Assembly: GCF_945901735.1 (NCBI RefSeq) | Contig: NZ_CAMDLM010000006.1 | Span: forward strand, 62,001 to 126,000 | Origin: Limnohabitans sp. Rim8 | GTDB lineage: Bacteria; Pseudomonadota; Gammaproteobacteria; Burkholderiales; Burkholderiaceae_C | Length of the DNA stretch: 64,000 nucleotides | Direction of reading: 5' to 3' | Shown here: piece by piece, positions 1 to 8,679 of the stretch | Position numbering within the stretch: the stretch's first letter is position 1 | How the letters are laid out: every line of letters begins with the position of its first letter | Notes under the pieces: model-generated | Told to the model about the DNA's origin: nothing | Database searches by the model: none | What the model saw: only the letters and a program-made list of their open reading frames with translations | Position numbers and translations under genes: made by a program

Positions 1-1
1 G

Positions 2-349
2 CGCAAGGGCGACTTCGCCCCGGGCAGCCGAGGGCAGGCCAATGTCGATGTGTTGTCCCCGCTGGTCGATGTGTCGGTGTTCAAGGTGGCGTATTCGGCC
101 TTCTTCAACACGCAGCTCGACTGGGTGCTGAAAAAATCGGGCATCGACACGCTGGTGGTCTGCGGCATTGTCACCAATGGCGGTGTGGCCAGCACGGTGC
201 GTGACGCCCATGTGCGCGACTACCACGTCGTTGTGTTGTCGGACGGTTGCGCCGCTTTCAGCGAAGCCGCGCACCAGGCGGCGCTGGCCGACATGGCATC
301 GGTGGGCGAGGTGATGGACAGTGCCACTTTTTTGAAGCTCTTAGGCTGA
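2..349 (+). CDS. Isochorismatase-family hydrolase, 3' part only
   Basis: The reading frame is open from base 2, so the gene starts left of the window; about 115 C-terminal residues are present. The fold is recognisable from the segment at bases 155-220, GIVTNGGVASTVRDA, which is the family's G-x-x-T-N-x-C-V-x-x-T-x-R-D-A block. The residue that should be the nucleophilic cysteine is glycine here; a cysteine lies six residues earlier (VVCGIV). Family members hydrolyse amides or ureides such as maleamate or N-carbamoyl compounds, but the substrate here cannot be assigned and catalysis is uncertain. It sits 4 bases before the flavoprotein gene and is probably the first visible gene of an operon. 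Confidence 0.8.
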   Translation, partial: RKGDFAPGSRGQANVDVLSPLVDVSVFKVAYSAFFNTQLDWVLKKSGIDTLVVCGIVTNGGVASTVRDAHVRDYHVVVLSDGCAAFSEAAHQAALADMASVGEVMDSATFLKLLG

Positions 350-353
350 AACC

Positions 354-1769
354 ATGAACGCGCCGCTGCCGCAAGTTCGCCCGGCTGACGAATTTCCAGC
401 TGACGTGCAAGCCGGGGATCACACGCCCTTGGTCATCGTGGGCGCAGGCGCTTGCGGCCTGACAGCGGCGCTCGCCTTGCACCGATGGGGTATTCAGTGC
501 GTGGTGCTGGAGCGTGATGCGTTTGCAGCGGGTTCCACGGCTTTGTCTTCCGGCTTCATCCCGGCGCCTTGTACCCTGGCGCAACAGGCGCAAGGCATCA
601 CCGACAGCGTTCAAGCCTTTGCTGCCGACATCCAGTCCAAGGCGCACGGGCAAGCCGCGCCGCATCTGGTGCAGGCCTATGCGCAGCACATCGGCCCAGC
701 GATGGACGCCTTGGCGGTTCACCACGGACTGCCCTGGCAAGTGCTCGACAACTTTTTGTACCCCGGCCACAGCGCCCACCGCATGCATGCCGTACCCGAA
801 AAAACCGGCGCGGGTTTGATGAGCCGCTTGCAAGCCGCAGCCGATGCTGCAGGCGTGGTGGTTTTGACGCAAGCGCAAGTGACCGAGTTGTGGGCCGATG
901 CGGACCAACGCATCCACGGCGTAGGTTTCGTGAGGCCCGACGGGCAAACCGAGCGCATCCGTTGTGATGCGGTGCTGCTGGCTTGCAATGGCTTTGGTGG
1001 GGCGACGGCCATGGTGCAAGACCTGCTGCCCGACATGGCCGAGGCCACCTATGCAGGCCATGTGGGCAACGATGGCAGCGCGATCGCCTGGGGCCAACTG
1101 CTGGGCGCACGCCTGGCCGACTTGGGGGCTTACCAGGGCCATGGCTCATGGGCCATTCCGCAAGGCGCTTTGATCTCGTGGGCGCTGATGATGGAAGGTG
1201 GCGTGCAGATCAATGCCCAAGGCCAGCGATTTCACGATGAAACCCAAGGCTATTCCGAGGCAGCGGTGCATGTGTTGGCGCAGCCGGGCGGTGTGGCCTG
1301 GAATGTGTTCGACGATGCGCTGCTCGCGTTTGCACAAGCGTTCCCCGATTTTGTGGCGGCGCAAACCGCTGGCGCCGTGCAGCATGCCGCAGATGCGACT
1401 GCCTTGGCGCAACTGATCGGCTGCCCACCAGAGGCCTTGCAAGCCACTTTGAACGCCGTGCAACCCGGCACCGACACGGTGACAGGCCGCAGTTTCAAGC
1501 GCGCGCTGCAAGCCCCTTTCCATGCCATCAAGGTCACGGGTGCCTTGTTCCACACCCAAGGCGGTCTCGACATCGACGCGCAAGCCCGCGTGCTGCGACA
1601 AGACGGCACGCCCTTGCCCAACCTGCTGGCCGCAGGCGGCGCGGCGCGGGGTGTGTCGGGTCAGGCGGTTTGGGGCTATCTGTCGGGCAACGGTTTGCTC
1701 AGCGCCATCGCGGGTGGGCACATCGCCGCCCACACCGCGCGACAACTTTTGAAGGATTCGGCACCATGA
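354..1769 (+). CDS. FAD-dependent oxidoreductase (fumarate reductase/ketosteroid dehydrogenase-like)
   Basis: A 471-residue flavoprotein. An N-terminal Rossmann motif (GAGACG, residues 30-35, with an acidic residue at about 53 closing the ADP-binding fold) and a C-terminal NLLAAGGAARGVSG block that contacts FAD fit the FAD_binding_2 family of succinate/fumarate reductase flavoproteins, tricarballylate dehydrogenase and 3-ketosteroid dehydrogenases. No signal peptide is seen, so it is probably cytoplasmic. The substrate cannot be read from sequence. Its stop overlaps the next start (ATGA), so it is translationally coupled to the ICL/PEPM lyase, suggesting that the two act in one catabolic route, perhaps on a dicarboxylic or tricarboxylic acid. 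Confidence 0.85.
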   Translation: MNAPLPQVRPADEFPADVQAGDHTPLVIVGAGACGLTAALALHRWGIQCVVLERDAFAAGSTALSSGFIPAPCTLAQQAQGITDSVQAFAADIQSKAHGQAAPHLVQAYAQHIGPAMDALAVHHGLPWQVLDNFLYPGHSAHRMHAVPEKTGAGLMSRLQAAADAAGVVVLTQAQVTELWADADQRIHGVGFVRPDGQTERIRCDAVLLACNGFGGATAMVQDLLPDMAEATYAGHVGNDGSAIAWGQLLGARLADLGAYQGHGSWAIPQGALISWALMMEGGVQINAQGQRFHDETQGYSEAAVHVLAQPGGVAWNVFDDALLAFAQAFPDFVAAQTAGAVQHAADATALAQLIGCPPEALQATLNAVQPGTDTVTGRSFKRALQAPFHAIKVTGALFHTQGGLDIDAQARVLRQDGTPLPNLLAAGGAARGVSGQAVWGYLSGNGLLSAIAGGHIAAHTARQLLKDSAP

Positions 1770-2662
1770 GTCAGCCCACCACCTTGGCCCAATGCTTTTT
1801 GACCCAGCGCCTGCAACAACCTCAGGCCCTGTTGGCCCCCGGTGTGTACGACGCGCTCACCGCGCTGGTGGCGCAACAAGCCGGCTTTGAAGCGCTGTAT
1901 TTGTCGGGTGCTTCGATCGCCTACACGCGGCTGGGCCGCTCGGACATTGGCCTGACCACCGCCACCGAAGTGGCGCAGACCCTGGCCCACATCACCGATC
2001 GCGTCAACATTCCGGTGATCGTGGACGCCGACACCGGCTTTGGCAATGCGCTCAACACCCAGCGCACGGTGCGCGACTTCGAACGCGCCGGGGCCGCGAT
2101 GGTCCAGATCGAAGACCAGACCTTCCCCAAGCGTTGCGGCCATTTGGACGGCAAGGGCGTGGTACCGGTGGCCGAGATGCAAGGCAAGCTGCGCGCCGCA
2201 CTGGACGCACGCCACGACAAAAACACGCTGATTTTGGCGCGCACCGATGCGGTGGCGGTGGAAGGTCTGGACGCCGCACTGGAGCGGGCCGAGCGCTATC
2301 TGGAATGCGGCGTCGATGCCTTGTTCATCGAAGCTTTGCGCTCGGATGAGCAGATGAACCGTGCCTGCGCGCAGTTCGCCAAGCGTGTGCCGCTATTGGC
2401 CAACATGGTCGAAGGCGGCAAGACGCCGGTGCAAAGCGCGGCAGAGTTGGGTGAGCGCGGTTTCAAGATCGTGATCTTCCCGGGTGGCACGGCGCGGGCC
2501 GTGTTGCACACGCTGCAAGGCTATTACGCCAGCTTGCACACGCACCAGACCACGCGGCCCTGGCAAGAGAAAATGCTCGATTTCGACGGCTTGAATGCGG
2601 TGATTGAGACACCGCAATTGCTGGCGCTGGGGCAGCGTTATGAAAGCGGTGACAAGGCATGA
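1766..2662 (+). CDS. Isocitrate lyase/PEP mutase family C-C lyase
   Basis: A 298-residue member of the ICL/PEPM superfamily. The metal-binding segment DADTGFG (residues 87-93) and the catalytic loop PKRCGH (121-126) with the conserved Lys-Arg-Cys-Gly-His are both intact, so it is likely an active lyase. The family includes methylisocitrate lyase, 2,3-dimethylmalate lyase and oxaloacetate decarboxylase; these cannot be separated by eye. An in-frame ATG-less extension upstream is open, but the ATG at 1766 overlaps the previous stop by ATGA and gives the expected family length. The gene overlaps the following GNAT gene in the same way. Confidence 0.88.
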   Translation: MSQPTTLAQCFLTQRLQQPQALLAPGVYDALTALVAQQAGFEALYLSGASIAYTRLGRSDIGLTTATEVAQTLAHITDRVNIPVIVDADTGFGNALNTQRTVRDFERAGAAMVQIEDQTFPKRCGHLDGKGVVPVAEMQGKLRAALDARHDKNTLILARTDAVAVEGLDAALERAERYLECGVDALFIEALRSDEQMNRACAQFAKRVPLLANMVEGGKTPVQSAAELGERGFKIVIFPGGTARAVLHTLQGYYASLHTHQTTRPWQEKMLDFDGLNAVIETPQLLALGQRYESGDKA

Positions 2663-3150
2663 CGCCCAAGCTTGTTTTGCGCAGCCTGCAAGTGGGTGAC
2701 ATTGGCTGGGTGGCGCATCGGCAAGGCATTTTGTACGCGCAGGAATACGGCTGGGACGGCACCTTCGAGGCCTTGGTGGCCGAGATCGCGGCGCAGTTTG
2801 TGAAAAATTTTGACCCGGAAAAAGAAAACGCCTGGATCGCCGAGTGCGAGGGCCGGGTGGTGGGTTCAGCGTTTGTGGTCAAGGTCTCGGACACCGAGGC
2901 CAAGCTGCGCTTGTTGTATGTGGAGCCCGAGGTGCGCGGCACGGGTCTGGGGCGGCGCTTGACCCAGGAGTGCATCGCTTTTGCCAAAGCCCGGGGCTAC
3001 CAAACACTGAGTTTGTGGACCAACGACATCCTGCACGCGGCCAGGCAGATCTACCAAACCGCGGGTTTTGTGTTGTTGTCTGAAGAGAAGCACCATTCGT
3101 TTGGACACGATCTGGTGGGCCAGTATTGGGCGCTGGACTTGCGGCACTAG
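2659..3150 (+). CDS. GNAT family N-acetyltransferase
   Basis: A 163-residue single-domain GNAT protein. The acetyl-CoA pyrophosphate-binding motif A is seen as VRGTGLGRRL after the strand LRLLYVEP, and the C-terminal AARQIYQTAGFVLL segment is the usual motif B region. It would transfer an acetyl group to a small molecule or protein amine; the target is unknown. Its ATG overlaps the stop of the lyase gene, so it is the last gene of the coupled cluster. The next gene lies on the opposite strand and its 3' end overlaps this one by 4 bases. Confidence 0.85.
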   Translation: MTPKLVLRSLQVGDIGWVAHRQGILYAQEYGWDGTFEALVAEIAAQFVKNFDPEKENAWIAECEGRVVGSAFVVKVSDTEAKLRLLYVEPEVRGTGLGRRLTQECIAFAKARGYQTLSLWTNDILHAARQIYQTAGFVLLSEEKHHSFGHDLVGQYWALDLRH

Positions 3151-3851
3151 GCAGCGACAGTCCAGCCCATTTCGAGCCAATGCGCATACCGCGGTTTGAA
3201 TGGCCACGCGGTGTACTGCACAGGCGTGCCTTGGGGCAAGACGCCTTCGGTCAAGTGGTCCAGCCAAGGACTGATGGCCCCCATTTGGAGCAGCCAGGCC
3301 TGCCCTTCTGGGGTTTCCATGGCCAATCCGGCCACACTGCGGCAGGCCACAGAGAAGTGGGTGCCAGGGGTGTGGGGGCCTGACATCCGGTCATGGACGC
3401 TGCCCCATGCCACGCTCTTGAGCTGGCGCTGCAAATTTTTCAAGCGCTGCTCTACGGCATCCGGCGAGGGGTCAGTGAAACGCAATTGCCCCAGGACGTT
3501 GTCAAACCAGAAGAAGGCGCTGGGCAGGGTGCGTGTCAATTCATCCAGTTGCGCCAAGCCATCGCCGGTGTGCAGGTTCAGGCGCGTGCCTGCACGCTTC
3601 AAAGCTTGACCATGACGCCAGCGAAACAAAGGTGCCGCCAAGGGGTCGATGTCCCAGGCATGCACTTCCTCAAATTGAGTCAGCCATTCGGTGGGCAACA
3701 TCCAGCCTGCGCTCGGTCCGATCAACACCAGTTGTTGACGCGGCATGGCTTGCGCCAGCAGCCAATCTGAAATTTCTGCCGCAGCGGGTGCCCAACGTTT
3801 TTGCGAACGCCAGGCACGCCAATGCCACTGCCACCCCCCTGTCAGGTTCAC
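3147..3851 (-). CDS. Conserved hypothetical protein, Rossmann/SAM-methyltransferase-like
   Basis: A 234-residue protein if the GTG at 3849-3851 is used; this lies 8 bases after the GST stop, and longer frames would run back through the GST gene. I do not recognise a named family. The centre (LVLIGPSAGWMLP, then VHAWDIDPLA about 20 residues later) has the strand-loop-helix and acidic-residue spacing of a class I SAM-dependent methyltransferase, though the loop is not a standard GxGxG. A later AFFWFDNVLGQL segment would fit the position of motif IV. Probably cotranscribed with the upstream GST gene. Function unknown. Confidence 0.6.
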   Translation of the reverse strand: MNLTGGWQWHWRAWRSQKRWAPAAAEISDWLLAQAMPRQQLVLIGPSAGWMLPTEWLTQFEEVHAWDIDPLAAPLFRWRHGQALKRAGTRLNLHTGDGLAQLDELTRTLPSAFFWFDNVLGQLRFTDPSPDAVEQRLKNLQRQLKSVAWGSVHDRMSGPHTPGTHFSVACRSVAGLAMETPEGQAWLLQMGAISPWLDHLTEGVLPQGTPVQYTAWPFKPRYAHWLEMGWTVAA

Positions 3852-3859
3852 GGTGAACC

Positions 3860-4558
3860 TCAGGCGTTGTTCAGCCGTTCGTTTTGCGGGAACATGAATT
3901 TTTTGGCGTCCGCGTCCATTTCCGTCTTGAAGGTGTAACGCGTCTTGAAGGCCTCGGCACGCTGGGCCGCCGGGCGGGCGTTGACCCCATCCAGCAGGCG
4001 TTTGATGTGGGGGTACTGCGTCCAAGTGGCATCCCCCGTGCCCAGCACATAAGGCAACATGCGGGCCCAGCCCCACAGGGCCATGTCGACGATGCTGTAG
4101 TGCTCGCCCAGCATGTAAGTGTTTTGCGCCAGGTGCTTTTCCAGCACGCCCCAGTGGCGGTGGGCTTCAAAGTCGTAGCGGTTCAGGGCGTAGTCTTTGG
4201 GCTCAGGAGCGGCGTGGCGAAAGTGCACCGATTGCCCGGAAAAGGGGCCGATGCCGCTGGCGATGAAGAGCAACCAGGACAGGGCTGCGCCGCGCTCTTT
4301 GGCCTGCGCCATGGCGGGCACAAATTTTTGTTCGCGGTCGGCCAAGTACAGCAAGATGGCGTTGCTGTCGAACACAGTCACGTCACCATCGGTGATGGCA
4401 GGCACCTTGGCATTGGGGTTGACAGCCAGGAAGGCGGGCGCAAATTGTTCGCCCTTGCGCGTGTCCACTGGCACGGCCTCAAAAGGCAGGGCCAGCTCTT
4501 CGAGCAGCAGGGTGATCTTCATGGGGTTGGGCGCAGCGTTGAAGAAAAATTTCAGCAT
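3860..4558 (-). CDS. Glutathione S-transferase family protein
   Basis: A 232-residue cytosolic GST. The N-terminal thioredoxin fold is marked by PNPMKITLLLEEL (about residues 10-22), the cis-proline segment NAKVPAI and the glutathione-contacting acidic/serine pair VFDSNAIL. The C-terminal all-helical domain contains the usual SIVDMALWGW N-capping box. It resembles the Nu/YfcG-like group, which often act as disulfide-bond reductases with glutathione. The start is the ATG at 4556-4558; the open frame upstream is out-of-family sequence. Divergent from the AhpD-like gene across 267 bases in which I see no further gene. Confidence 0.9.
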   Translation of the reverse strand: MLKFFFNAAPNPMKITLLLEELALPFEAVPVDTRKGEQFAPAFLAVNPNAKVPAITDGDVTVFDSNAILLYLADREQKFVPAMAQAKERGAALSWLLFIASGIGPFSGQSVHFRHAAPEPKDYALNRYDFEAHRHWGVLEKHLAQNTYMLGEHYSIVDMALWGWARMLPYVLGTGDATWTQYPHIKRLLDGVNARPAAQRAEAFKTRYTFKTEMDADAKKFMFPQNERLNNA

Positions 4559-4825
4559 GAGAGGGTTCCGTCCACAGGGGTTAAGGGTAAAAGCGTAACA
4601 GGCCAAGTGTTCATGGCCAAAGCGTCCACGCAAGGGCAAGCAGCAGCAAGTGTGGCCCAGACCCAGGCCAAGCGTGGCGGCTTGCCAGTCATGTGGGTGA
4701 CTCAGAAGCCTGTGCTTTGTTGTTAGGTTCGCGCGTTGCTCAGTGCATCTTGCCTGTTTAACGCGGCTGTACAGGCTTTGGTTATCGAGCGCTGGTGTCT
4801 TCCCTATTTTTTGCAGGAACGCTTC

Positions 4826-5416
4826 ATGACCGAACGATTCGCCCAGATCCGTTACGACGAATTGCCCCCCGAGGTGCGGCCGTTGGCCGATGACATCCTC
4901 AAGGTGTCCAGCGCGGCCCTCGGCGGCCCCTACAACGCGCTGTTGCGCAGCCCTGAGATGGCCCGGCGTGCCTTTGACTTTCTGGACTACCTGCGGTTCA
5001 AGACCTCGGTCAACAAACGCCTGAACGAGTTGGCCATTCTGATCCAGGCGCGCATCTCGAACGCGCAATTCGAGTGGTGGGCGCATGAACCCATTGCGCG
5101 CAAGGCGGGTTTGTCGGACGCGGTGATGCTTGATTTGCAGCAATGCCGACGGCCCAGCCGCATGCAAGAGGACGAACGCTTGGTGTATGACTTTTGCATT
5201 CAACTCTCACTGAACCACCGCGTGCCCGATGCCTTGTGGCAAGAGGCCGTGGCCTGCATGGGTGAGCAGGCGGTGGTGGACCTGACGGTCTTGTCGGGCA
5301 CCTATGTGATGGTGTCCATGCTGCTGAACGCCACGCAAGTGGGCATTCCCGGTGGCGGCGCTGAACCCCTTCAGGTGTTGAGCCCTCTGGAAATCCGCCA
5401 ACGCTTGTTGGCCTGA
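4826..5416 (+). CDS. Carboxymuconolactone decarboxylase (AhpD-like) family protein
   Basis: A 196-residue protein with the CMD/AhpD-like helical domain: residues around ALGGPYNALLRSPEMA and the LNELAILIQARISNAQFEWWAHE helix are typical. The redox CxxC of true AhpD is absent, which puts it with the decarboxylase-like or uncharacterised members; the reaction is unknown. The ATG at 4826 follows an AGGA about 8 bases upstream, and the product then has normal family length. The downstream Bug receptor begins 37 bases after the stop, so the two may be cotranscribed and concerned with one carboxylic-acid substrate. Confidence 0.85.
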   Translation: MTERFAQIRYDELPPEVRPLADDILKVSSAALGGPYNALLRSPEMARRAFDFLDYLRFKTSVNKRLNELAILIQARISNAQFEWWAHEPIARKAGLSDAVMLDLQQCRRPSRMQEDERLVYDFCIQLSLNHRVPDALWQEAVACMGEQAVVDLTVLSGTYVMVSMLLNATQVGIPGGGAEPLQVLSPLEIRQRLLA

Positions 5417-5453
5417 TCGGTCACACTGCGGCCTGAAAAAAAAGGAGACTTTC

Positions 5454-6431
5454 ATGCACATTCGTTTCATTCGCACCGGCTTGGCCCTGCTGCTGGCCCT
5501 CAGCGCTTTTCAGGTTTCGGCGCAAGACTTTCCCAACCGCGCCGTCACCATGGTCATGCCCTATGCTGCAGGCGGCCCGGGTGACACCATCACGCGCTTG
5601 TTTGCCGGGGCCATGCAAAAGCACCTGGGCCAGCAGATCGTGGTGGACAACACCGCTGGCGCCTCGGGCTCGATTGGCACGGCCAAAGTGGCCCGCGCCA
5701 AAGCCGATGGCTACACCTTGCTGATGATCCACGTCAGCCACGCCACCAATGTGGCCATGTACAAAAGCCTGCCTTACCACCCGGTGGACGATTTTGAGCC
5801 GATTGGCCGGGCCACCAGCGGCCCCATGGTGATCGTGGCGCGCAACGAGTTCCCGGCCAAAAACCTGAACGAGTTCGTGGCCTACGTGAAAGCCAACGGC
5901 AGCAAAGTCAGCCTGGCGCATGCGGGCGTGGGCTCGGCCTCGCACCTGTGCGGCCTGATGATGATGAACGCGCTGAACGTCAAGCTCAACGAGATCCCTT
6001 ACAAGGGCACGGGCCCGGCCTTGACCGACCTGATGGGCGGCCAGGTGGACATTTTGTGTGACCAGACCTCGGGCACAGTGCCCTCGGTCAAGGGCGGCAA
6101 AATCAAGGCCTATGCCTCGGCCGGAAAAGCCCGTTTGCCCCAATTGCCTGAAGTGCCCGCCATCAGCGATGCCGGTGTGGAAGGCTTTGACATCAACATC
6201 TCCTTTGGCCTATATGCGCCCAAAGGGACTCCCAAGCCAGTGCTCGATCAGCTGACCTCGGCCCTGCAAAAGTCAGTGGCCGACCCGGAGGTGCGCCAGC
6301 GCCTGGAGGCCATGGGCATTTCGGCCGTGGGCGTGGAGCTCGCGCGGCCAGAAGCCTTGCGGGCCCACCTGAAAAACGAGATCGACACTTTGGGCAGCTT
6401 GTTGGTCAAGGCGGGCGTCAAAGCCAACTGA
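5454..6431 (+). CDS. Bug family (TctC-like) tripartite tricarboxylate transporter substrate-binding protein
   Basis: A 325-residue periplasmic receptor. A Sec signal peptide (basic MHIRFIRTG, hydrophobic core, SAQ cleavage site at about residue 24) is followed by the Bug fold: TMVMPYAAGGPGDTITRLF and VVDNTAGASGSIGT, the two loops that hold the carboxylate of the ligand. A strong AAGGAG ribosome site precedes the ATG. No TctA/TctB genes are next to it; an MFS carrier follows 60 bases downstream, so the receptor either serves the distant TctAB system or acts in sensing. The ligand is not predictable from sequence. Confidence 0.93.
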   Translation: MHIRFIRTGLALLLALSAFQVSAQDFPNRAVTMVMPYAAGGPGDTITRLFAGAMQKHLGQQIVVDNTAGASGSIGTAKVARAKADGYTLLMIHVSHATNVAMYKSLPYHPVDDFEPIGRATSGPMVIVARNEFPAKNLNEFVAYVKANGSKVSLAHAGVGSASHLCGLMMMNALNVKLNEIPYKGTGPALTDLMGGQVDILCDQTSGTVPSVKGGKIKAYASAGKARLPQLPEVPAISDAGVEGFDINISFGLYAPKGTPKPVLDQLTSALQKSVADPEVRQRLEAMGISAVGVELARPEALRAHLKNEIDTLGSLLVKAGVKAN

Positions 6432-6491
6432 TGCTGGGTGTGATCGCTGCGGCCCCCTGGAGGTCTTCTCGCCTGTACGGGAGATGAAACG

Positions 6492-7670
6492 ATGAGCAAC
6501 TGGTGGCCCTTGCTGCTGACCCTGGTGATCCAAGCCATGGTCGCCATGGCCTTGTTGAGCCTGCCCGTGGTGGCCCCCGTGGTGGCGCAGACATTGCAGG
6601 TCTCGCCCGCCTTGGTGGGTTTGTACGTGTCGGTGACTTATGCCGGCGCCATGGTGGCCACCTTGATGGGCGGCGCCACGGTGGCCCGCATGGGGGCCAT
6701 TCGCGTGAGCCAGTGGGGCCTGGTCTTGTGTGCCTTGGGCTTGATCTTGTGCGCTGTGCCTTGGATGCCTTGCATGGTGCTGGGCGCGGTTTTGATTGGG
6801 CTGGGTTATGGCCCGATCACACCGGCCAGCTCGCACCTGTTGGCCCGCACCACCCCCAAGCACCAAATGTCGCTGGTGTTTTCCATCAAGCAAACCGGTG
6901 TGCCCTTGGGCAGCATGCTGGCGGGTGCGGTGGTGCCGCCTTTGGCGCTGCTGGGCAATTGGCAACTCAGTTTGGTGGCGGTGGCAGGGGTTTGCCTGCT
7001 GTGCGCCTGGGTGTCGCAAAGCCTGCGGGCAGAGCTGGACAGCGACCGCCAACCGGACACCCGCATCCGCTGGGGCAGTTTGATCGAGCCCATCCGTCTG
7101 GTGCTGGCGCATCGGTCACTGCTCACCATGGCGTCTTGTTCGTTCATGTTTTCCATGGTGCAGCTGTCGCTCACCACGTATTTGGTGACTTTTTTGCACG
7201 ACGATTTGTCTTACGGTCTGGTGGCGGCGGGGCTGGCTTTGTCGGTCACGCAGTTGGGCGGCATTGGCGGGCGCGTGGTCTGGGGTTATGTGGCTGACCG
7301 CTGGTTGGGCGCTCGGCGCATGTTGCTGCTGCTGGCCAGCATGATGGCCTTGGGCGCTTTGGCCTCGGCCTTTTTGACCACCGACACGCCGCACGCTGTG
7401 GTGATCGCCATTTTGGTGGGCTTTGGGGCCTCGGCCATCGGCTGGAACGGCGTGTACTTGGCCGAAGTGGCCCGCCGCGCCCCCCCCGGCATGGCCAGCA
7501 TGGCCACAGGGGGCACACTGGCTTTCACGTTTTTGGGCGTGGTCGTGGGGCCGCCCATGTTCGGCGCCTTGTCGGGCCTGTTTGGCACCTACCGCGCCGG
7601 TTTTGTGGGCCTCATGGTCATGGCCAGCATCAGTGGCACGGTGCTGTATTGGACTCAGCGACCGCGCTGA
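6492..7670 (+). CDS. MFS transporter
   Basis: A 392-residue inner-membrane protein with about twelve hydrophobic segments. The loop between segments 2 and 3 carries a degenerate MFS signature (GATVARMGAIRVSQWG), and the start of the second half has the related YVADRWLGARRM. This is the normal size for a small-solute uptake or efflux carrier of the major facilitator superfamily. It follows a Bug receptor in the same direction and meets the asparaginase gene tail to tail 10 bases downstream. The substrate is unknown; association with organic acids is only inference from the neighbour. Confidence 0.88.
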   Translation: MSNWWPLLLTLVIQAMVAMALLSLPVVAPVVAQTLQVSPALVGLYVSVTYAGAMVATLMGGATVARMGAIRVSQWGLVLCALGLILCAVPWMPCMVLGAVLIGLGYGPITPASSHLLARTTPKHQMSLVFSIKQTGVPLGSMLAGAVVPPLALLGNWQLSLVAVAGVCLLCAWVSQSLRAELDSDRQPDTRIRWGSLIEPIRLVLAHRSLLTMASCSFMFSMVQLSLTTYLVTFLHDDLSYGLVAAGLALSVTQLGGIGGRVVWGYVADRWLGARRMLLLLASMMALGALASAFLTTDTPHAVVIAILVGFGASAIGWNGVYLAEVARRAPPGMASMATGGTLAFTFLGVVVGPPMFGALSGLFGTYRAGFVGLMVMASISGTVLYWTQRPR

Positions 7671-7680
7671 GCAGCGGGTT

Positions 7681-8676
7681 TCAGCCGGCCAGCAAAATCT
7701 GGTCAATCCAGGTTTGAATCGCGGGCCCATCCATGCCGTGCGCCAGGCCCAGCAGCATGACGATGCGCACCTTGTGCGGTGGCAGTGGGCCTGCGGTCAG
7801 GATGCCGTGTTGCGCATCGGCGTAGACGCTGGCACGCGTCACGCTGCCGGTGATGAAGCGGGCGCAGCGGGCCAGCAACACACCTTGTGCAGGCAATGAC
7901 TGAATGAAAGCGCGGTAGGCCGTGGGCGTGTTGGCGTTGCCAAACCCGGCGTGCACGATGCCCTGCGCCCCGGCGGCCACAAAGGCGCGCAGGGCGGTCT
8001 CGTCCACCCCGGCATAAGCCACGGCGATGTCCACCCGAGGCCAAGCGGCTGGCGTTTTCCAGGCCACGGTGGGTGCGCGCCCAGCGCTGCGGAACCACTG
8101 CACCGCTTGATCGGCAACCTCGCCCACGGCACCGGCCAGTGGGCTGTCAAAGGCCTCGACACTGCTCACATGGCGTTTACCGACCCACAGGCCCGAATGG
8201 ATGCGACCGTTCATCACCACCAAGGTGCCGCGCTCCCGCGCACCGGGGCAGGCGGCCACACTGCAGGCGTCCAGCAAGTTGGCCGGGCCATCGGCCGAAT
8301 AGGCCGTGGCGGGGCGCATGGCCCCCACCACCACGATGGGTTTGTGCGTGTCCACGCTCAGGTGCAAAAAGGTGGCGGTTTCTTCCAGCGTGTCGGTGCC
8401 GTGGGTGACCACGATGCCCACCACATCGGGGTTGTGCACCGCTTGCATCACGGCGGCATGCAGATCGAGCCAATGCTCGGGCCGCACGTCGTAGCTGGCC
8501 AGTTGCATGGGCTGGGTGACTTCGATGGCGTAGCGCTGGCGCAGTTCCGGCGCGGTGTCGACCACGGCGGCCAGGCTCAGGCTGGCGGGTTGGTAATCGG
8601 TGCTGCTGGATGCGGCGCTGGCTGCGCCTGCGATGGTGCCGCCGGTGCCAATCAGGGCCAATGTGGGTTGGGTCAT
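7681..8676 (-). CDS. Asparaginase
   Basis: A 331-residue bacterial-type L-asparaginase, hydrolysing asparagine to aspartate and ammonia. The first signature TGGTIAG (residues 11-17, nucleophile Thr14) and second signature THGTDTLEET (91-100, Thr94-Asp95) are intact, Tyr28 matches the flexible-loop tyrosine, and Lys167 aligns with the catalytic lysine of E. coli AnsB. The usual Ser-Gln substrate pair is Ser-Tyr here. No signal peptide is seen, so it is probably cytoplasmic. It starts 3 bases after the stop of the hydratase gene, and the two form an operon. Confidence 0.9.
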   Translation of the reverse strand: MTQPTLALIGTGGTIAGAASAASSSTDYQPASLSLAAVVDTAPELRQRYAIEVTQPMQLASYDVRPEHWLDLHAAVMQAVHNPDVVGIVVTHGTDTLEETATFLHLSVDTHKPIVVVGAMRPATAYSADGPANLLDACSVAACPGARERGTLVVMNGRIHSGLWVGKRHVSSVEAFDSPLAGAVGEVADQAVQWFRSAGRAPTVAWKTPAAWPRVDIAVAYAGVDETALRAFVAAGAQGIVHAGFGNANTPTAYRAFIQSLPAQGVLLARCARFITGSVTRASVYADAQHGILTAGPLPPHKVRIVMLLGLAHGMDGPAIQTWIDQILLAG

Positions 8677-8679
8677 GGT

